Source: Euglena gracilis
Taxonomy: Eukaryota; Euglenida; Euglenophyceae; Euglenales
Reading direction: 5' to 3'
NCBI GenBank assembly: GCA_039621445.1
Contig: CP154954.1
Span: forward strand, 38,301,703-38,365,702
DNA: 64,000 bases
Shown here: positions 39,501 to 53,731 of the stretch, piece by piece
Numbering within the stretch: position 1 is the first letter of the stretch
How the letters are laid out: each line of letters begins with the position of its first letter
The notes under the pieces: model-generated
The model's input: the letters and a program-made list of their open reading frames with translations, nothing else
What the model was told of the DNA's origin: nothing
Database searches by the model: none
Program-made: the position numbers and the translations under genes

Positions 39501-42500
39501 AAAGTGCGACCAGGCCCCCGGGACCAGGTCGGCTGGGTTCCCCACCCCCAAAAACCCCACTGTCACCGGAACCACTGCTGTTAAAACACCCCGCAATAGC
39601 GAAATTTTGGTAATTTTTAAGTGTAATTCGGGGCGGGGGCGGGGGGTGGGGGGGGGGCGTGATTTTTTGGGGCCAGATTGCCTCAATGCCAGGAATTTGG
39701 GGGGTGCCAAAAAGTGCGACCAGCCCCCGGGACCAGGTCGGCTGGGTTCCCCACCCCCAAAAACCCCACTGTCACTGAAACCACTGCTGTTAAAACACCC
39801 CGCAATAGCGAAATTTTGGTAATTTTTAAGTGTAATTCGGGGCGGGGGCGGGGGGTGGGGGGGGGGCGTGATTTTTTGGGGCCAGATTGCCTCAATGCCA
39901 GGAATTTGGGGGGTGCCAAAAAGTGCGACCAGCCCCCGGGACCAGGTCGGCTGGGTTCCCCACCCCCAAAAACCCCACTGTCACCGGAACCACTGCTGGT
40001 AAAACACCCCGCAATAGCGAAATTTTGGTAATTTTTAAGTGTAATTCGCGGGGGGGGCGGGGGGGGGGGGGGGCCAGATTGCCTCAATGCCAGGAATTTG
40101 GGGGGTGCCAAAAAGTGCGACCAGCCCCCGGGACCAGGTCGGCTGGGTTCCCCACCCCCAAAAACCCCACTGTCACCGGAACCACTGCTGTTAAAACACC
40201 CCGCAATAGCGAAATTTTGGCCATTTTTAAGTGTAATTCGGGGCGGGGGCGGGGGGTGGGGGGGGCGTGATTTTTTGGGGCCAGATTGCCTCAATGCCAG
40301 GAATTTGGGGGGTGCCAAAAAGTGCGACCAGCCCCCGGGACCAGGTCGGCTGGGTTCCCCACCGCCAAAAACCCCACTGTCACCGGAACCACTGCTGGTA
40401 AAACACCCCGCAAAAGCGAAATTTTGGCCATTTTTAAGTGTAATTCGGGGCGGGGGCGGGGGGTGGGGGGGGGCGTGATTTTTTTGGGGCCAGATTGCCT
40501 CAATGCCAGGAATTTGGGGGGTGCCAAAAAGTGCGACCAGCCCCCGGGACCAGGCCGGCTGGGTTCTTTGCCCCCAAAAACCCCACTGTCACCGGAACCA
40601 CTGCTGGTAAAACACCCCGCAAAAGCGAAATTTTGGCCATTTTTAAGTGTAATTCGGGGCGGGGGCGGGGGGTGGGGGGGGGCGTGATTTTTTTGGGGCC
40701 AGATTGCCTCAATGCCAGGAATTTGGGGGGTGCCAAAAAGTGCGACCAGGCCCCCGGGACCAGGTCGGCTGGGTTCCCCGCCCCCAAAAACCCCACTGTC
40801 ACCGGAACCACTGCTGTTAAAACACCCCGCAATAGCGAAATTTTGGTAATTTTTAAGTGTAATTCGGGGCGGGGGCGGGGGGGGGGTGGGGGGGGGGGCG
40901 TGATTTTTTGGGGCCAGATTGCCTCAATGCCAGGGATTGGGGGGTGCCAAAAAGTGCGACCAGCCCCCGGGACCAGGTCGGCTGGGTTCCCCGCCCCCAA
41001 AAACCCCACTGTCACCGGAACCACTGCTGTTAAAACACCCCGCAATAGCGAAATTTTGGCCATTTTTAAGTGTAATTCGGGGCGGGGGCGGGGGGTGGGG
41101 GGGGGCGTGATTTTTTGGGGCCAGATTGCCTCAATGCCAGGAATTTGGGGGGTGCCAAGAAGTGCGACCAGCCTCCGGGACCAGGTCGGCTGGGTTCCCC
41201 ACCCCCAAAAACCCCACTGTCACCGGAACCACTGCTGGTAAAACACACCGCTAATAGCGAAATTTTGGTTTTTTTTAAGTGTAATTCGGGCGGGGGCGGG
41301 GGGGGGGGGGGGGGTGGGGGGGGTGATTTTTTTGGGGCCAGATTGCCTCAATGGCAGGTAATTGGGGGGGTGCCAAAAAGTGCGACCAGCCCCCGGGACC
41401 AGGTCGGCTGGGTTCCCCACCCCCAAAAACCCCACTGTCACCGGAACCACTGCTGTTAAAACACCCCGCAATAGCGAAATTTTGGCCATTTTTAAGGTTA
41501 ATTCGGGGCGGGGGGGGGGGGGGGGGGGGGGGGCGTGATTTTTTGGGGCCAGATTGCCTCAATGCCAGGAATTGGGGGTGCCAAAATGTGCGACCAGCCC
41601 CCGGGACCAGGTCGGCTGGGTTCCCCACCCCCAAAAAACCCCATTGTCCCGGAACCCCACTGCTGGTAAAACACCCCGCAATAGCGAAATGTCGGCAATT
41701 TTTAAGTATAATTCGGGGCGGGGGGGGGGGGGTGGGGGGGGGGGGCCAGATTGCCTCAATGCCAGGAATTTGGGGGGTGCCAAAAAGTGCGACCAGCCCC
41801 CGGGACCAGGTCGGCTGGGTTCACCACCCCCAAAAACCCCACTGTCACCGGAACCACTGCTGGTAAAACACCCCGCAATAGCGAAATTTTGGTAATTTTT
41901 AAGTGTAATTCGGGCCGGGGGTGGTGGGGGCGTGATTTTTCGGGGCCAGATTGCCTCAATGCCAGGAAATTGGGGGGTGCCAAAAAGTGCGACCAGCCCC
42001 CGGGACCAGGTCGGCTAGGTTCCCCACCCCCAAAAACCCCACTGTCACCGGAACCACTGCTGTTAAAACACCCCGCAATAGCGAAATTTTGGCCATTTTT
42101 AAGTGTAATTCGGGGCGGGGCCGGGAAGTGGAGGAGGGGCGTGATTTTTTGGGGCCAGATTGCCTCAATGGCAGGAATTTGGGGGGTGCCAAAAAGTGCG
42201 ACCAGCCCCCGGGACCAGGTCGGCTGGGTTCCCCACCCCCAAAAACCCCACTGTCACCGGAACCACTGCTGGTAAAACACCCCGCAATAGCGAAATTTTG
42301 GCCATTTTTAAGTGTAATTCGGGGCGGGGCCGGGAAGTGGAGGGGGGGCGTGATTTTTTGGGGCCAGATTGCCTCAATGCCAGGAATTTGGGGGGTGCCA
42401 AAAAGTGCGACCAGCCCCCGGGACCAGGTCGGCTGGGTTCCCCACCCCCAAAAACCCCACTGTCACCGGAACCACTGCTGTTAAAACACCCCGCAATAGC

Positions 42501-45500
42501 GAAATTTTGGTAATTTTTAAGTGTAATTCGGGGCGGGGGCGGGGGGTGGGGGGGCGTGATTTTTTGGGGCCAGATTGCCTCAATGGCAGGTAATTGGGGG
42601 GGTGCCAAAAAGTGCGACCAGCCCCCGGGACCAGGTCGGCTGGGTTCCCCACCCCCAAAAACCCCACTGTCACCGGAACCACTGCTGTTAAAACACCCCG
42701 CAATAGCGAAATTTTGGCCATTTTTCAGTATAATTCGGGGCGGGGGCGGGGGGTGGGGGGGGGCGTGATTTTTTGGGGCCAGATTGCCTCAATGCCAGGA
42801 ATTTGGGGGGTGCCAAAAAGTGCGACCAGGCCCCCGGGACCAGGCCAGCTGGGTTCCCCGCCCCCAAAAACCCCACTGTCACCGGAACCACTGCTGGTAA
42901 AACACCCCGCAATAGCGAAATTTTGGTAATTTTTAAGTGTAATTCGGGGCGGGGGCGGGGGGTGGGGGGGCGTGATTTTTTGGGGCCAGATTGCCTCAAT
43001 GCCAGGAATTTGGGGGGTGCCAAAAAGTGCGACCAGCCCCCGGGACCAGGTCGGCTGGGTTCCCCACCGCCAAAAACCCCACTGTCACCGGAACCACTGC
43101 TGGTAAAACACCCCGCAAAAGCGAAATTTTGGTAATTTTTAAGTGTAATTCGGGGCGGGGGCGGGGGGTGGGGGGGGCGTGATTTTTTGGGGCCAGATTG
43201 CCTCAATGCCAGGAATTTGGGGGGTGCCAAAAAGTGCGACCAGCCCCCGGGACCAGGCCAGCTGGGTTCCCCGCCCCCAAAAACCCCACTGTCACCGGAA
43301 CCACTGCTGTTAAAACACCCCGCAATAGCGAAATTTTGGTAATTTTTAAGTGTAATTCGGGGCGGTGGGGTGTGGGGGTGGGTGGGGTGGGGGGGGGGGG
43401 GGCGTGGGGGGGGGGGGGGGGGGGGGGGGGGGTGGGGGGGGGGCGTGATTTTTTGGGGCCAGATTGCCTCAATGGCAGGAATTTGGGGGGTGCCAAAAAG
43501 TGCGACCAGCCCCCGGGACCAGGTCGGCTGGGTTCCCCACCGCCAAAAACCCCACTGTCACCGGAACCACTGCTGGTAAAACACCCCGCAATAGCGAAAT
43601 TTTGGTAATTTTTAAGTGTAATACGGAGCGGGGGCGGGGGGTGGGGGGGGGCGTGATTTTTTGGGGCCAGATTGCCTCAATGGCAGGAATTTGGGGGGTG
43701 CCAAAAAGTGCGACCAGCCCCCGGGACCAGGTCGGCTGGGTTCCCCACCCCCAAAAACCCCACTGTCACCGGAACCACTGCTGGTAAAACACCCCGCAAT
43801 AGCGAAATTTTGGCCATTTTTAAGTGTAATTCGGGGCGGGGCCGGGAAGTGGAGGAGGGGCGTGATTTTTTGGGGCCAGATTGCCTCAATGGCAGGAATT
43901 TGGGGGGTGCCAAAAAGTGCGACCAGCCCCCGGGACCAGGTCGGCTGGGTTCCCCACCCCCAAAAACCCCACTGTCACCGGAACCACTGCTGGTAAAACA
44001 CCCCGCAATAGCAAAATTTTGGCCATTTTTAAGTGTAATTCGGGGCGGGGCCGGGAAGTGGAGGGGGGGCGTGATTTTTTGGGGCCAGATTGCCTCAATG
44101 CCAGGAAATTGGGGGGTGCCAAAAAGTGCGACCAGGCCCCCAGGAGCAGGTCGGCTGGGTTCCCCACCCCCAAAAATCCCACTGTCACCGGAACCACTGC
44201 TGGTAAAGCACCCCGCAATAGCGAAATTTTGGTTATTTTTAAGCGTAATTCGGGGGGGGGGGGGGGGGGGCGTGATTTTTTGGGGCCAGATTGCCTCAAT
44301 GCCAGGAATTTGGGGGGTGCCAAAAAGTGCGACCAGCCCCCGGGACCAGGTCGGCTGGGTTCCCCACCCCCAACCCCACTGTCACCGGAACCACTGCTGG
44401 TAAAACACCCCGCAATAGCGAAATTTTGGTAATTTTTAAGTGTAATTCGGGGCGGGGGCGGGGGGTGGGGGGGGGCGTGATTTTTTGGGGCCAGATTGCC
44501 TCAATGCCAGGAATTTGGGGGGTGCCAAAAAGTGCGACCAGCCCCCGGGACCAGGTCGGCTGGGTTCCCCACCCCCAAAAACCCCACTGTCACCGGAACC
44601 ACTGCTGGTAAAACACCCCGCAATAGCGAAATTTTGGTAATTTTTAAGTGTAATTTGGGGCGGGGGCGGGGGGTGGAGGGGGCGTGATTTTTTGGGGCCA
44701 GATTGCCTCAATGCCAGGAATTTGGGGGGTGCCAAAAAGTGCGACCAGCCCCCGGGACCAGGTCGGCTGGGTTCCCCGCCCCCAAAAACCCCACTGTCAC
44801 CGGAACCACTGCTGGTAAAACACCCCGCAATAGCGAAATTTTGGTAATTTTTAAGTGTAATTCGGGGCGGGGGCGGGGGGTGGGGGGGGGCGTGATTTTT
44901 TGGGGCCAGATTCCCTCAATGCCAGGAATTTGGGGGGTGCCAAAAAGTGCGACCAGCCCCCGGGACCAGGTCGGCTGGGTTCCCCGCCCCCAAAAACCCC
45001 ACTGTCACCGGAACCACTGCTGGTAAAACACCCCGCAATAGCGAAATTTTGGTAATTTTTAAGTGTAATTCGGGGCGGGGGCGGGGGTGGGGGGGGGCGT
45101 GATTTTTTGGGGCCAGATTGCCTCAATGGCAGGAATTTGGGGGGTGCCAAAAGGTGCGACCAGCCCCCGGGACCAGGTCGGCTGGGTTCCCCGCCCCCAA
45201 AAACCCCACTGTCACCGGAACCACTGCTGGTAAAACACCCCGCAATAGCGAAATTTTAGTAGTTTTTAAGTGTAATTCGGGGCGGGGGGGGGGGGGGGCG
45301 TGATTTTTGGGGGCCAGATTGCCTCAATGCCAGGAATTTGGGGGGTGCCAAAAGGTGCGACCAGCCCCCGGGACCAGGTCGGCTGGGTTCCCCGCCCCCA
45401 AAAACCCCACTGTCACCGGAACCACTGCTGTTAAAACACCCCGCAATAGCGAAATTTTGGTAATTTTTAAGTGTAATTCGGGGCGGGGGGTGGGGGGGGG

Positions 45501-48500
45501 CGTGATTTTTTGGGGCCAGATTGCCTCAATGGCAGGAATTTGGGGGGTGCCAAAAGTGCGACCAGCCCCCGGGACCAGGTCGGCTGGGTTCCCCGCCCCC
45601 AAAAACCCCACTGTCACCGGAACCACTGCTGTTAAAACACCCCGCAATAGCGAAATTTTGGCCATTTTTAAGTGTAATTCGGGGCGGGGGCGGGGGGTGG
45701 GGGGGGGGGCGTGATTTTTTGGGGCCAGATTGCCTCAATGCCAGGAATTTGGGGGGTGCCAAAAAGTGCGACCAGGCCCCCGGGACCAGGCCAGCTGGGT
45801 TCCCCGCCCCCAAAAACCCCACTGTCACCGGAACCACTGCTGTTAAAACACCCCGCAATAGCGAAATTTTGGTAATTTTTAAGTGTATTTCAGGGCGGGG
45901 GACAGGATGGGGGGGGGGCGTGATTTTTTGGGGCCAGATTGCCTCACTGCCAGGAATTTGGGGGGTGCCAAAAAGTGCGACCAGCCCCCGGGACCAGGTC
46001 GGCTGGGTTCCCCACCGCCAAAAACCCCACTGTCACCGGAACCACTGCTGGTAAAACACCCCGCAAAAGCGAAATTTTGGTAATTTTTAAGTGTAATTCG
46101 GGGCGGGGGCGGGGGGTGGGGGGGCGTGATTTTTTGGGGCCAGATTGCCTCAATGCCAGGAATTTGGGGGGTGCCAAAAAGTGCGACCAGCCCCCGGGAC
46201 CAGGCCAGCTGGGTTCCCCGCCCCCAAAAACCCCACTGTCACCGGAACCACTGCTGTTAAAACACCCCAAAAGCGAAATTTTGGTAATTTTTAAGTGTAA
46301 TTCGGGGCGGGGGCGGGGGGTGGGGGGGCGTGATTTTTTGGGGCCAGATTGCCTCAATGCCAGGAATTTGGGGGGTGCCAAAAAGTGCGACCAGCCCCCG
46401 GGACCAGGCCAGCTGGGTTCCCCGCCCCCAAAAACCCCACTGTCACCGGAACCACTGCTGGTAAAACACCCCGCAATAGCGAAATTTTGGTAATTTTTAA
46501 GTGTAATACGGAGCGGGGGCGGGGGGTGGGGGGGGGCGTGATTTTTTGGGGCCAGATTGCCTCAATGGCAGGAATTTGGGGGGTGCCAAAAAGTGCGACC
46601 AGCCCCCGGGACCAGGTCGGCTGGGTTCCCCACCCCCAAAAACCCCACTGTCACCGGAACCACTGCTGGTAAAACACCCCGCAATAGCAAAATTTTGGCC
46701 ATTTTTAAGTGTAATTCGGGGCGGGGCCGGGAAGTGGAGGGGGGGCGTGATTTTTTGGGGCCAGATTGCCTCAATGCCAGGAATTTGGGGGGTGCCAAAA
46801 AGTGCGACCAGCCCCCGGGAGCAGGTCGGCTGGGTTCCCCACCCCCAAAAATCCCACTGTCACCGGAACCACTGCTGGTAAAGCACCCCGCAATAGCGAA
46901 ATTTTGGTTATTTTTAAGCGTAATTCGGGGCGGGGGCGGGGGGTGGAGGGGGCGTGATTTTTTGGGGCCAGATTGCCTCAATGCCAGGAATTTGGGGGGT
47001 GCCAAAAAGTGCGACCAGCCCCCGGGACCAGGTCGGCTGGGTTCCCCACCCCCAAAAACCCCACTGTCACCGGAACCACTGCTGGTAAAACACCCCGCAA
47101 TAGCGAAATTTTGGTAATATCTAAGTGTAATTCGGGGCGGGGGCGGGGGGTGGAGGGGGCGTGATTTTTCGGGGCCAGATTGCCTCAATGCCAGGAATTT
47201 GGGGGGTGCCAAAAAGTGCGACCAGCCCCCGGGACCAGGTCGGCTGGGTTCCCCACCCCCAAAAACCCCACTGTCACCGGAACCACTGCTGGTAAAACAC
47301 CCCGCAATAGCGAAATTTTGGTAATATCTAAGTGTAATTCGGGGCGGGGGCGGGGGGTGGAGGGGGCGTGATTTTTCGGGGCCAGATTGCCTCAATGCCA
47401 GGAATTTGGGGGGTGCCAAAAAGTGCGACCAGCCCCCGGGACCAGGTCGGCTGGGTTCCCCGCCCCCAAAAACCCCACTGTCACCGGAACCACTGCTGGT
47501 AAAACACCCCGCAATAGCGAAATTTTGGTTATTTTTAAGTGTAATTCGGGGCGGGGGCGGGGGGTGGAGGGGGCGTGATTTTTTGGGGCCAGATTGCCTC
47601 AATGCCAGGAATTTGGGGGGTGCCAAAAAGTGCGACCAGCCCCCGGGACCAGGTCGGCTGGGTTCCCCACCCCCAACCCCACTGTCACCGGAACCACTGC
47701 TGGTAAAACACCCCGCAATAGCGAAATTTTGGTAATATCTAAGTGTAATTCGGGGCGGGGGCGGGGGGTGGAGGGGGCGTGATTTTTCGGGGCCAGATTG
47801 CCTCAATGCCAGGAATTTGGGGGGTGCCAAAAAGTGCGACCAGCCCCCGGGACCAGGTCGGCTGGGTTCCCCGCCCCCAAAAACCCCACTGTCACCGGAA
47901 CCACTGCTGGTAAAACACCCCGCAATAGCGAAATTTTGGTAATTTTTAAGTGTAATTCGGGGCGGGGGCGGGGGGTGGGGGGGGCGTGATTTTTTGGGGC
48001 CAGATTGCCTCAATGCCAGGAATTTGGGGGGTGCCAAAAAGTGCGACCAGCCCCCGGGACCAGGTCGGCTGGGTTCCCCACCCCCAACCCCACTGTCACC
48101 GGAACCACTGCTGGTAAAACACCCCGCAATAGCGAAATTTTGGTAATTTTTAAGTGTAATTCGGGGCGGGGGCGGGGGGTGGAGGGGGCGTGATTTTTCG
48201 GGGCCAGATTGCCTCAATGCCAGGAATTTGGGGGGTGCCAAAAAGTGCGACCAGCCCCCGGGACCAGGTCGGCTGGGTTCCCCGCCCCCAAAAACCCCAC
48301 TGTCACCGGAACCACTGCTGGTAAAACACCCCGCAATAGCGAAATTTTGGTTATTTTTAAGTGTAATTCGGGGCGGGGGCGGGGGGGCGGGATGTTTTGG
48401 GGTCAGATTGCCTCAATGCCAGCAAGTTGGTGGGTGCCAAAAAGTGCGACCAGCCCCCAGGACCAGGTCGGCTGGGTTCCCCACCCCCAAAAACCCCACT

Positions 48501-51500
48501 GTCACCGGAACCACTGCTGGTAAAACACCCCGCAATAGCGAAATTTTGGTAATATCTAAGTGTAATTCGGGGCGGGGGCGGGGGGTGGAGGGGGCGTGAT
48601 TTTTCGGGGCCAGATTGCCTCAATGCCAGGAATTTGGGGGGTGCCAAAAAGTGCGACCAGCCCCCGGGACCAGGTCGGCTGGGTTCCCCGCCCCCAAAAA
48701 CCCCACTGTCACCGGAACCACTGCTGGTAAAACACCCCGCAATAGCGAAATTTTGGTAATTTTTAAGTGTAATTCGGGGCGGGGGCTGGGGGGGGGCGTG
48801 ATTTTTTGGGGCCAGATTCCCTCAATGCCAGGAATTTGGGGGGTGCCAAAAAGTGCGACCAGCCCCCGGGACCAGGTCGGCTGGGTTCCCCACCCCCAAA
48901 AACCCCACTGTCACCGGAACCACTGCTGGTAAAACACCCCGCAATAGCGAAATTTTGGCCATTTTTAAGTGTAATTCGGGGCGGGGGCGGGGGTGGGGGG
49001 GGGCGTGATTTTTTGGGGCCAGATTGCCTCAATGCCAGGAAATTGGGGGGTGCCAAAAAGTGCGACCAGCCCCCGGGACCAGGTCGGCTGGGTTCCCCGC
49101 CCCCAAAAACCCCACTGTCACCGGAACCACTGCTGGTAAAACACCCCACAATAGTGAAATTTTGGTAATTTTTAAGTGTAATTCGGGGCGGGGGTTGGGG
49201 GGGGGCGTGATTTTTTGGGGCCAGATTGCCTCAATGGCAGGAATTTGGGGGGTGCCAAAAGGTGCGACCAGCCCCCGGGACCAGGTCGGCTGGGTTCCCC
49301 GCCCCCAAAAACCCCACTGTCACCGGAACCACTGCTGGTAAAACACCCCGCAATAGCGAAATTTTAGTAGTTTTTAAGTGTAATTCGGGGCGGGTGGGGG
49401 GGGCGTGATTTTTGGGGGCCAGATTGCCTCAATGCCAGGAATTTGGGGGGTGCCAAAAGGTGCGACCAGCCCCCGGGACCAGGTCGGCTGGGTTCCCCGC
49501 CCCCAAAAACCCCACTGTCACCGGAACCACTGCTGTTAAAACACCCCGCAATAGCGAAATTTTGGTAATTTTTAAGTGTAATTCGGGGCGGGGGGTGGGG
49601 GGGGGCGTGATTTTTTGGGGCCAGATTGCCTCAATGGCAGGAATTTGGGGGGTGCCAAAAAGTGCGACCAGCCCCCGGGACCAGGTCGGCTGGGTTCCCC
49701 GCCCCCAAAAACCCCACTGTCACCGGAACCACTGCTGTTAAAACACCCCGCAATAGCGAAATTTTGGCCATTTTTAAGTGTAATTCGGGGCGGGGGCGGG
49801 GGGTGGGGGGGGGCGTGATTTTTTGGGGCCAGATTGCCTCAATGCCAGGAATTTGGGGGGTGCCAAAAAGTGCGACCAGGCCCCCGGGACCAGGCCAGCT
49901 GGGTTCCCCACCCCCAAAAACCCCACTGTCACCGGAACCACTGCTGTTAAAACACCCCGCAATAGCGAAATTTTGGTAATTTTTAAGTGTAATTCGGGGC
50001 GGGGGCGGGGGGTGGGGGGGCGTGATTTTTTGGGGCCAGATTGCCTCAATGCCAGGAATTTGGGGGGTGCCAAAAAGTGCGACCAGCCCCCGGGACCAGG
50101 TCGGCTGGGTTCCCCACCGCCAAAAACCCCACTGTCACCGGAACCACTGCTGGTAAAACACCCCGCAAAAGCGAAATTTTGGTAATTTTTAAGTGTAATT
50201 CGGGGCGGGGGCGTGGGGTGGGGGGGCGTGATTTTTTGGGGCCAGATTGCCTCAATGCCAGGAATTTGGGGGGTGCCAAAAAGTGCGACCAGCCCCCGGG
50301 ACCAGGTCGGCTGGGTTCCCCGCCCCCAAAAACCCCACTGTCACCGGAACCACTGCTGTTAAAACACCCCGCAATAGCGAAATTTTGGTAATTTTTAAGT
50401 GTAATTCGGGGCGGGGGCGGGGGGTGGGGGGGGCGTGATTTTTTTGGGGCCAGATTGCCTCAATGCCAGGAATTTGGGGGGTGCCAAAAAGTGCGACCAG
50501 CCCCCGGGACCAGGTCGGCTGGGTTCCCCACCGCCAAAAACCCCACTGTCACCGGAACCACTGCTGGTAAAACACCCCGCAATAGCGAAATTTTGGTAAT
50601 TTTTAAGTGTAATTCGGGGCGGGGGCGGGGGGTGGGGGGGGCGTGATTTTTTGGGGCCAGATTGCCTCAATGCCAGGAATTTGGGGGTGCCAAAAAGTGC
50701 GACCAGCCCCCGGGACCAGGTCGGCTGGGTTCCCCACCCCCAAAAACCCCACTGTCACCGGAACCACTGCTGGTAAAACACCCCGCAATAGCGAAATTTT
50801 GGTTATTTTTAAGTGTAATTCGGGGCGGGGGCGGGGGGTGGAGGGGGCGTGATTTTTTGGGGCCAGATTGCCTCAATGCCAGGAATTTGGGGGGTGCCAA
50901 AAAGTGCGACCAGCCCCCAGGACCAGGTCGGCTGGGTTCCCCACCCCCAAAAACCCCACTGTCACCGGAACCACTGCTGGTAAAACACCCCGCAATAGCG
51001 AAATTTTGGCCATTTTTAAGTGTAATTCGGGGCGGGGGCGGGGGGTGGAGGGGGCGTGATTTTTTGGGGCCAGATTGCCTCAATGCCAGGAATTTGGGGG
51101 GTGCCAAAAAGTGCGACCAGCCCCCAGGACCAGGTCGGCTGGGTTCCCCACCCCCAAAAACCCCACTGTCACCGGAACCACTGCTGGTAAAACACCCCGC
51201 AATAGCGAAATTTTGGTAATTTTTAAGTGTAATTCGGGGCGGGGGCGGGGGGTGGGGGGGCGTGATTTTTTGGGGCCAGATTGCCTCAATGCCAGGAATT
51301 TGGGGGGTGCCAAAAAGTGCGACCAGCCCCCGGGACCAGGTCGGCTGGGTTCCCCACCCCCAAAAACCCCACTGTCACCGGAACCACTGCTGGTAAAACA
51401 CCCCGCAATAGCGAAATTTTGGTAATTTTTAAGTGTAATTCGGGGCGGGGGCGGGGGGTGGGGGGGGAGTTGGGGGGGGTGTGATTTTTTGGGGCCAGAT

Positions 51501-53480
51501 TGCCTCAATGCCAGGAATTTGGGGGGTGCCAAAAAGTGCGACCAGCCCCCGGGACCAGGTCGGCTGGGTTCCCCACCCCCAAAAACCCCACTGTCACCGG
51601 AACCACTGCTGGTAAAACACCCCGCAATAGCGAAATTTTGGTAATTTTTAAGTGTAATTCGGGGCGGGGGCGGGGGTGGGGGGGGCGTGATTTTTTGGGG
51701 CCAGATTGCCTCAATGCCAGGAAATTGGGGGGTGCCAAAAAGTGCGACCAGCCCCCGGGACCAGGTCGGCTGGGTTCCCCGCCCCCAAAAACCCCACTGT
51801 CACCGGAACCACTGCTGGTAAAACACCCCGCAATAGCGAAATTTTGGTAATTTTTAAGTGTAATTCGGGGCGGGGGCGGGTGGGGGGGGCGTGATTTTTG
51901 GGGGCCAGATTGCCTCAATGCCAGGAATTAGGGGGGTGGCAAAAAGTGCGACCAGCCCCCGGGACCAGGTCGGCTGGGTTCCCCGCCCCCAAAAACCCCA
52001 CTGTCACCGGAACCACTGCTGGTAAAACACCCCGCAATAGTGAAATTTTGGTAATTTTTAAGTGTAATTCGGGGCGGGGGGTGGGGGGGGGCGTGATTTT
52101 TTGGGGCCAGATTGCCTCAATGGCAGGAATTTGGGGGGTGCCAAAAGGTGCGACCAGCCCCCGGGACCAGGTCGGGTGGGTTCCCCGCCCCCAAAAACCC
52201 CACTGTCACCGGAACCACTGCTGGTAAAACACCCCGCAATAGCGAAATTTTAGTAGTTTTTAAGTGTAATTCGGGGCGGGTGGGGGGGGCGTGATTTTTG
52301 GGGGCCAGATTGCCTCAATGCCAGGAATTAGGGGGGTGCCAAAAAGTGCGACCAGCCCCCGCTACCAGGTCGGCTGGGTTCCCCACCTCCAAAAACCCCA
52401 CTGTCACTGGAACCACTGCTGGTAAAACACCCCGCAATAGCGAAATTTTGGTAATTTTTAAGTGTAATACGGAGCGGGGGCGGGGGGTGGGGGGGGCGTG
52501 ATTTTTTGGGGCCAGATTGCCTCAATGCCAGGAAATTGGGGGGTGCCCAAAAGTGCGACCAGCCCCCGGGAGCAGGTCGGCTGGGTTCCCCGCCCCCAAA
52601 AACCCCACTGTCACCGGAACCACTGCCGGCAAAACACCGATGGTAAAACACCCCCGCAATAGCGAAATTTTGGTTATTTTTAAGTGTAATTCGGGGCGGG
52701 GGGGGGGGGGGGGTGGGGGGGGTGATTTTTCGGGGCCAGATTGCCTCAATGCCACGAAATTGGGGGGTGCCAAAAAGTGCGACCAGCCCCCGGGACCAGG
52801 TCGGCTGGGTTCCCCACCCCCAAAAACCCCACTGTCTCCGGAACCACTGCTGGTAAAACACCCCGCAATAGCGAAATTTTGGCCATTTTTCAGTATAATT
52901 CGGGGCGGGGGCGGGGGGTGGGGGGGCGTGATTTTTTGGGGCCAGATTGCCTCAATGGCAGGAATTTGGGGGGTGCCAAAAAGTGCGACCAGCCCCCGGG
53001 ACCAGGTCGGCTGGGTTCCCCACCCCCAAAAACCCCACTGTCACCGGAACCACTGCTGGTAAAACACCCCGCAATAGCGAAATTTTGGCCATTTTTCAGT
53101 ATAATTCGGGGCGGGGGCGGGGGGTGGGGGGGGCGTGATTTTTTGGGGCCAGATTGCCTCAATGGCAGGAATTTGGGGGGTGCCAAAGAGTGCGACCAGC
53201 CCCCGGGACCAGGTCGGCTGGGTTCCCCGCCCCCAAAAACCCCACTGTCACCGGAACCACTGAGGGTAAAACACCCCGCAATTGTGTAAGTTTGGCCATT
53301 TTTCAGTATAATTCGGGGCGGGGGGGTGGGGGGGGCGTGAGTTTTTGGGAATTGGGGGGTGCCAAAAAGTGCGACCGTGCCCCCGGGACCAGGTCAGCTG
53401 GGTTCCCCACCCCCATTGTCACCGGTAAAACACCTTACAATAGGGATTTTTGACAGTTTTTCAGTATAATTCGGGGTGGG
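33550..53480 (+). repeat. 207-bp satellite array, about 96 copies, probably intronic
   Basis: The unit of ~207 bp runs GGGGCCAGATTGCCTCAATG / CCAGGAATTTGGGGGGTGCC / AAAAAGTGCGACCAGCCCCC / GGGACCAGGTCGGCTGGG / CCCCACTGTCACCGGAACCA / CTGCTGGTAAAACACCCCGC / AATAGCGAAATTTTGG, then a variable G-run. Edge copies are diverged (33550-33640 and 53280-53480). Variants are amplified in blocks: TACGGAGCG at 43622 and 46505, and TTTTAGTAGTTTTTAAG at 49366 and 52248, are ~2.88 kb (14 units) apart. Since 207 is divisible by 3, long frames open on both strands (up to 559 codons, minus strand 46562-48241); these are by-products. The array lies between a GT donor at 33471 and an AG acceptor at 53867. Confidence 0.95.
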
Positions 53481-53489
53481 GGTTCGGGG

Positions 53490-53731
53490 CAGGCTTCTTT
53501 TTAATTCACCTGACCCCCCCCTCCCCCGGGGGAGGGGGGTGGGTGGGTGGGTCTGGGCCGGACCCCCTGGGGGGTGGGGGGTCTGCGCCGGGTGTACGTT
53601 TTTGGCGCAAAGCGCCGAAAAACGTTGACAATTGCCTTTAACGCGCCTGATTTTGGGGGAGGGATCCCCGCCCCCCGGGGGGTCCACCCTGGGGACCCCC
53701 TTTCCCCCGGGGGGTCATAAAAAGAAGCCTG
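53490..53731. mobile_element. CAGGCTTCTTTTTA inverted-repeat element
   Basis: The ends are CAGGCTTCTTTTTAA and TAAAAAGAAGCCTG. The interior has GGTGGGTGGGTGGGTCTGGGCC, GGCGCAAAGCGCC and ATTGCCTTTAACGCGCC. It interrupts a diverged satellite unit that resumes at 53745-53800 (GGGGCAGATTCAAAAAGTGCGACCAG). A relative with the same left end and interior lies at 57818-58180. Confidence 0.65.

Noticed and set aside
46562-48241. 559-codon minus-strand open frame in the 207-bp array, and dozens of 60-290-codon frames on both strands there
   Set aside because: 207 is divisible by three, so frames without stops extend through any run of equal-length units on both strands. They break wherever G-runs change length. 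There is no start or splice context, and the translation is the repeat unit over and over.
2417-53480. CRISPR-like regular repeats (34/44, 71 and 207 bp)
   Set aside because: The units are contiguous tandem copies without unique spacers, no cas genes are present, and the setting is eukaryotic.
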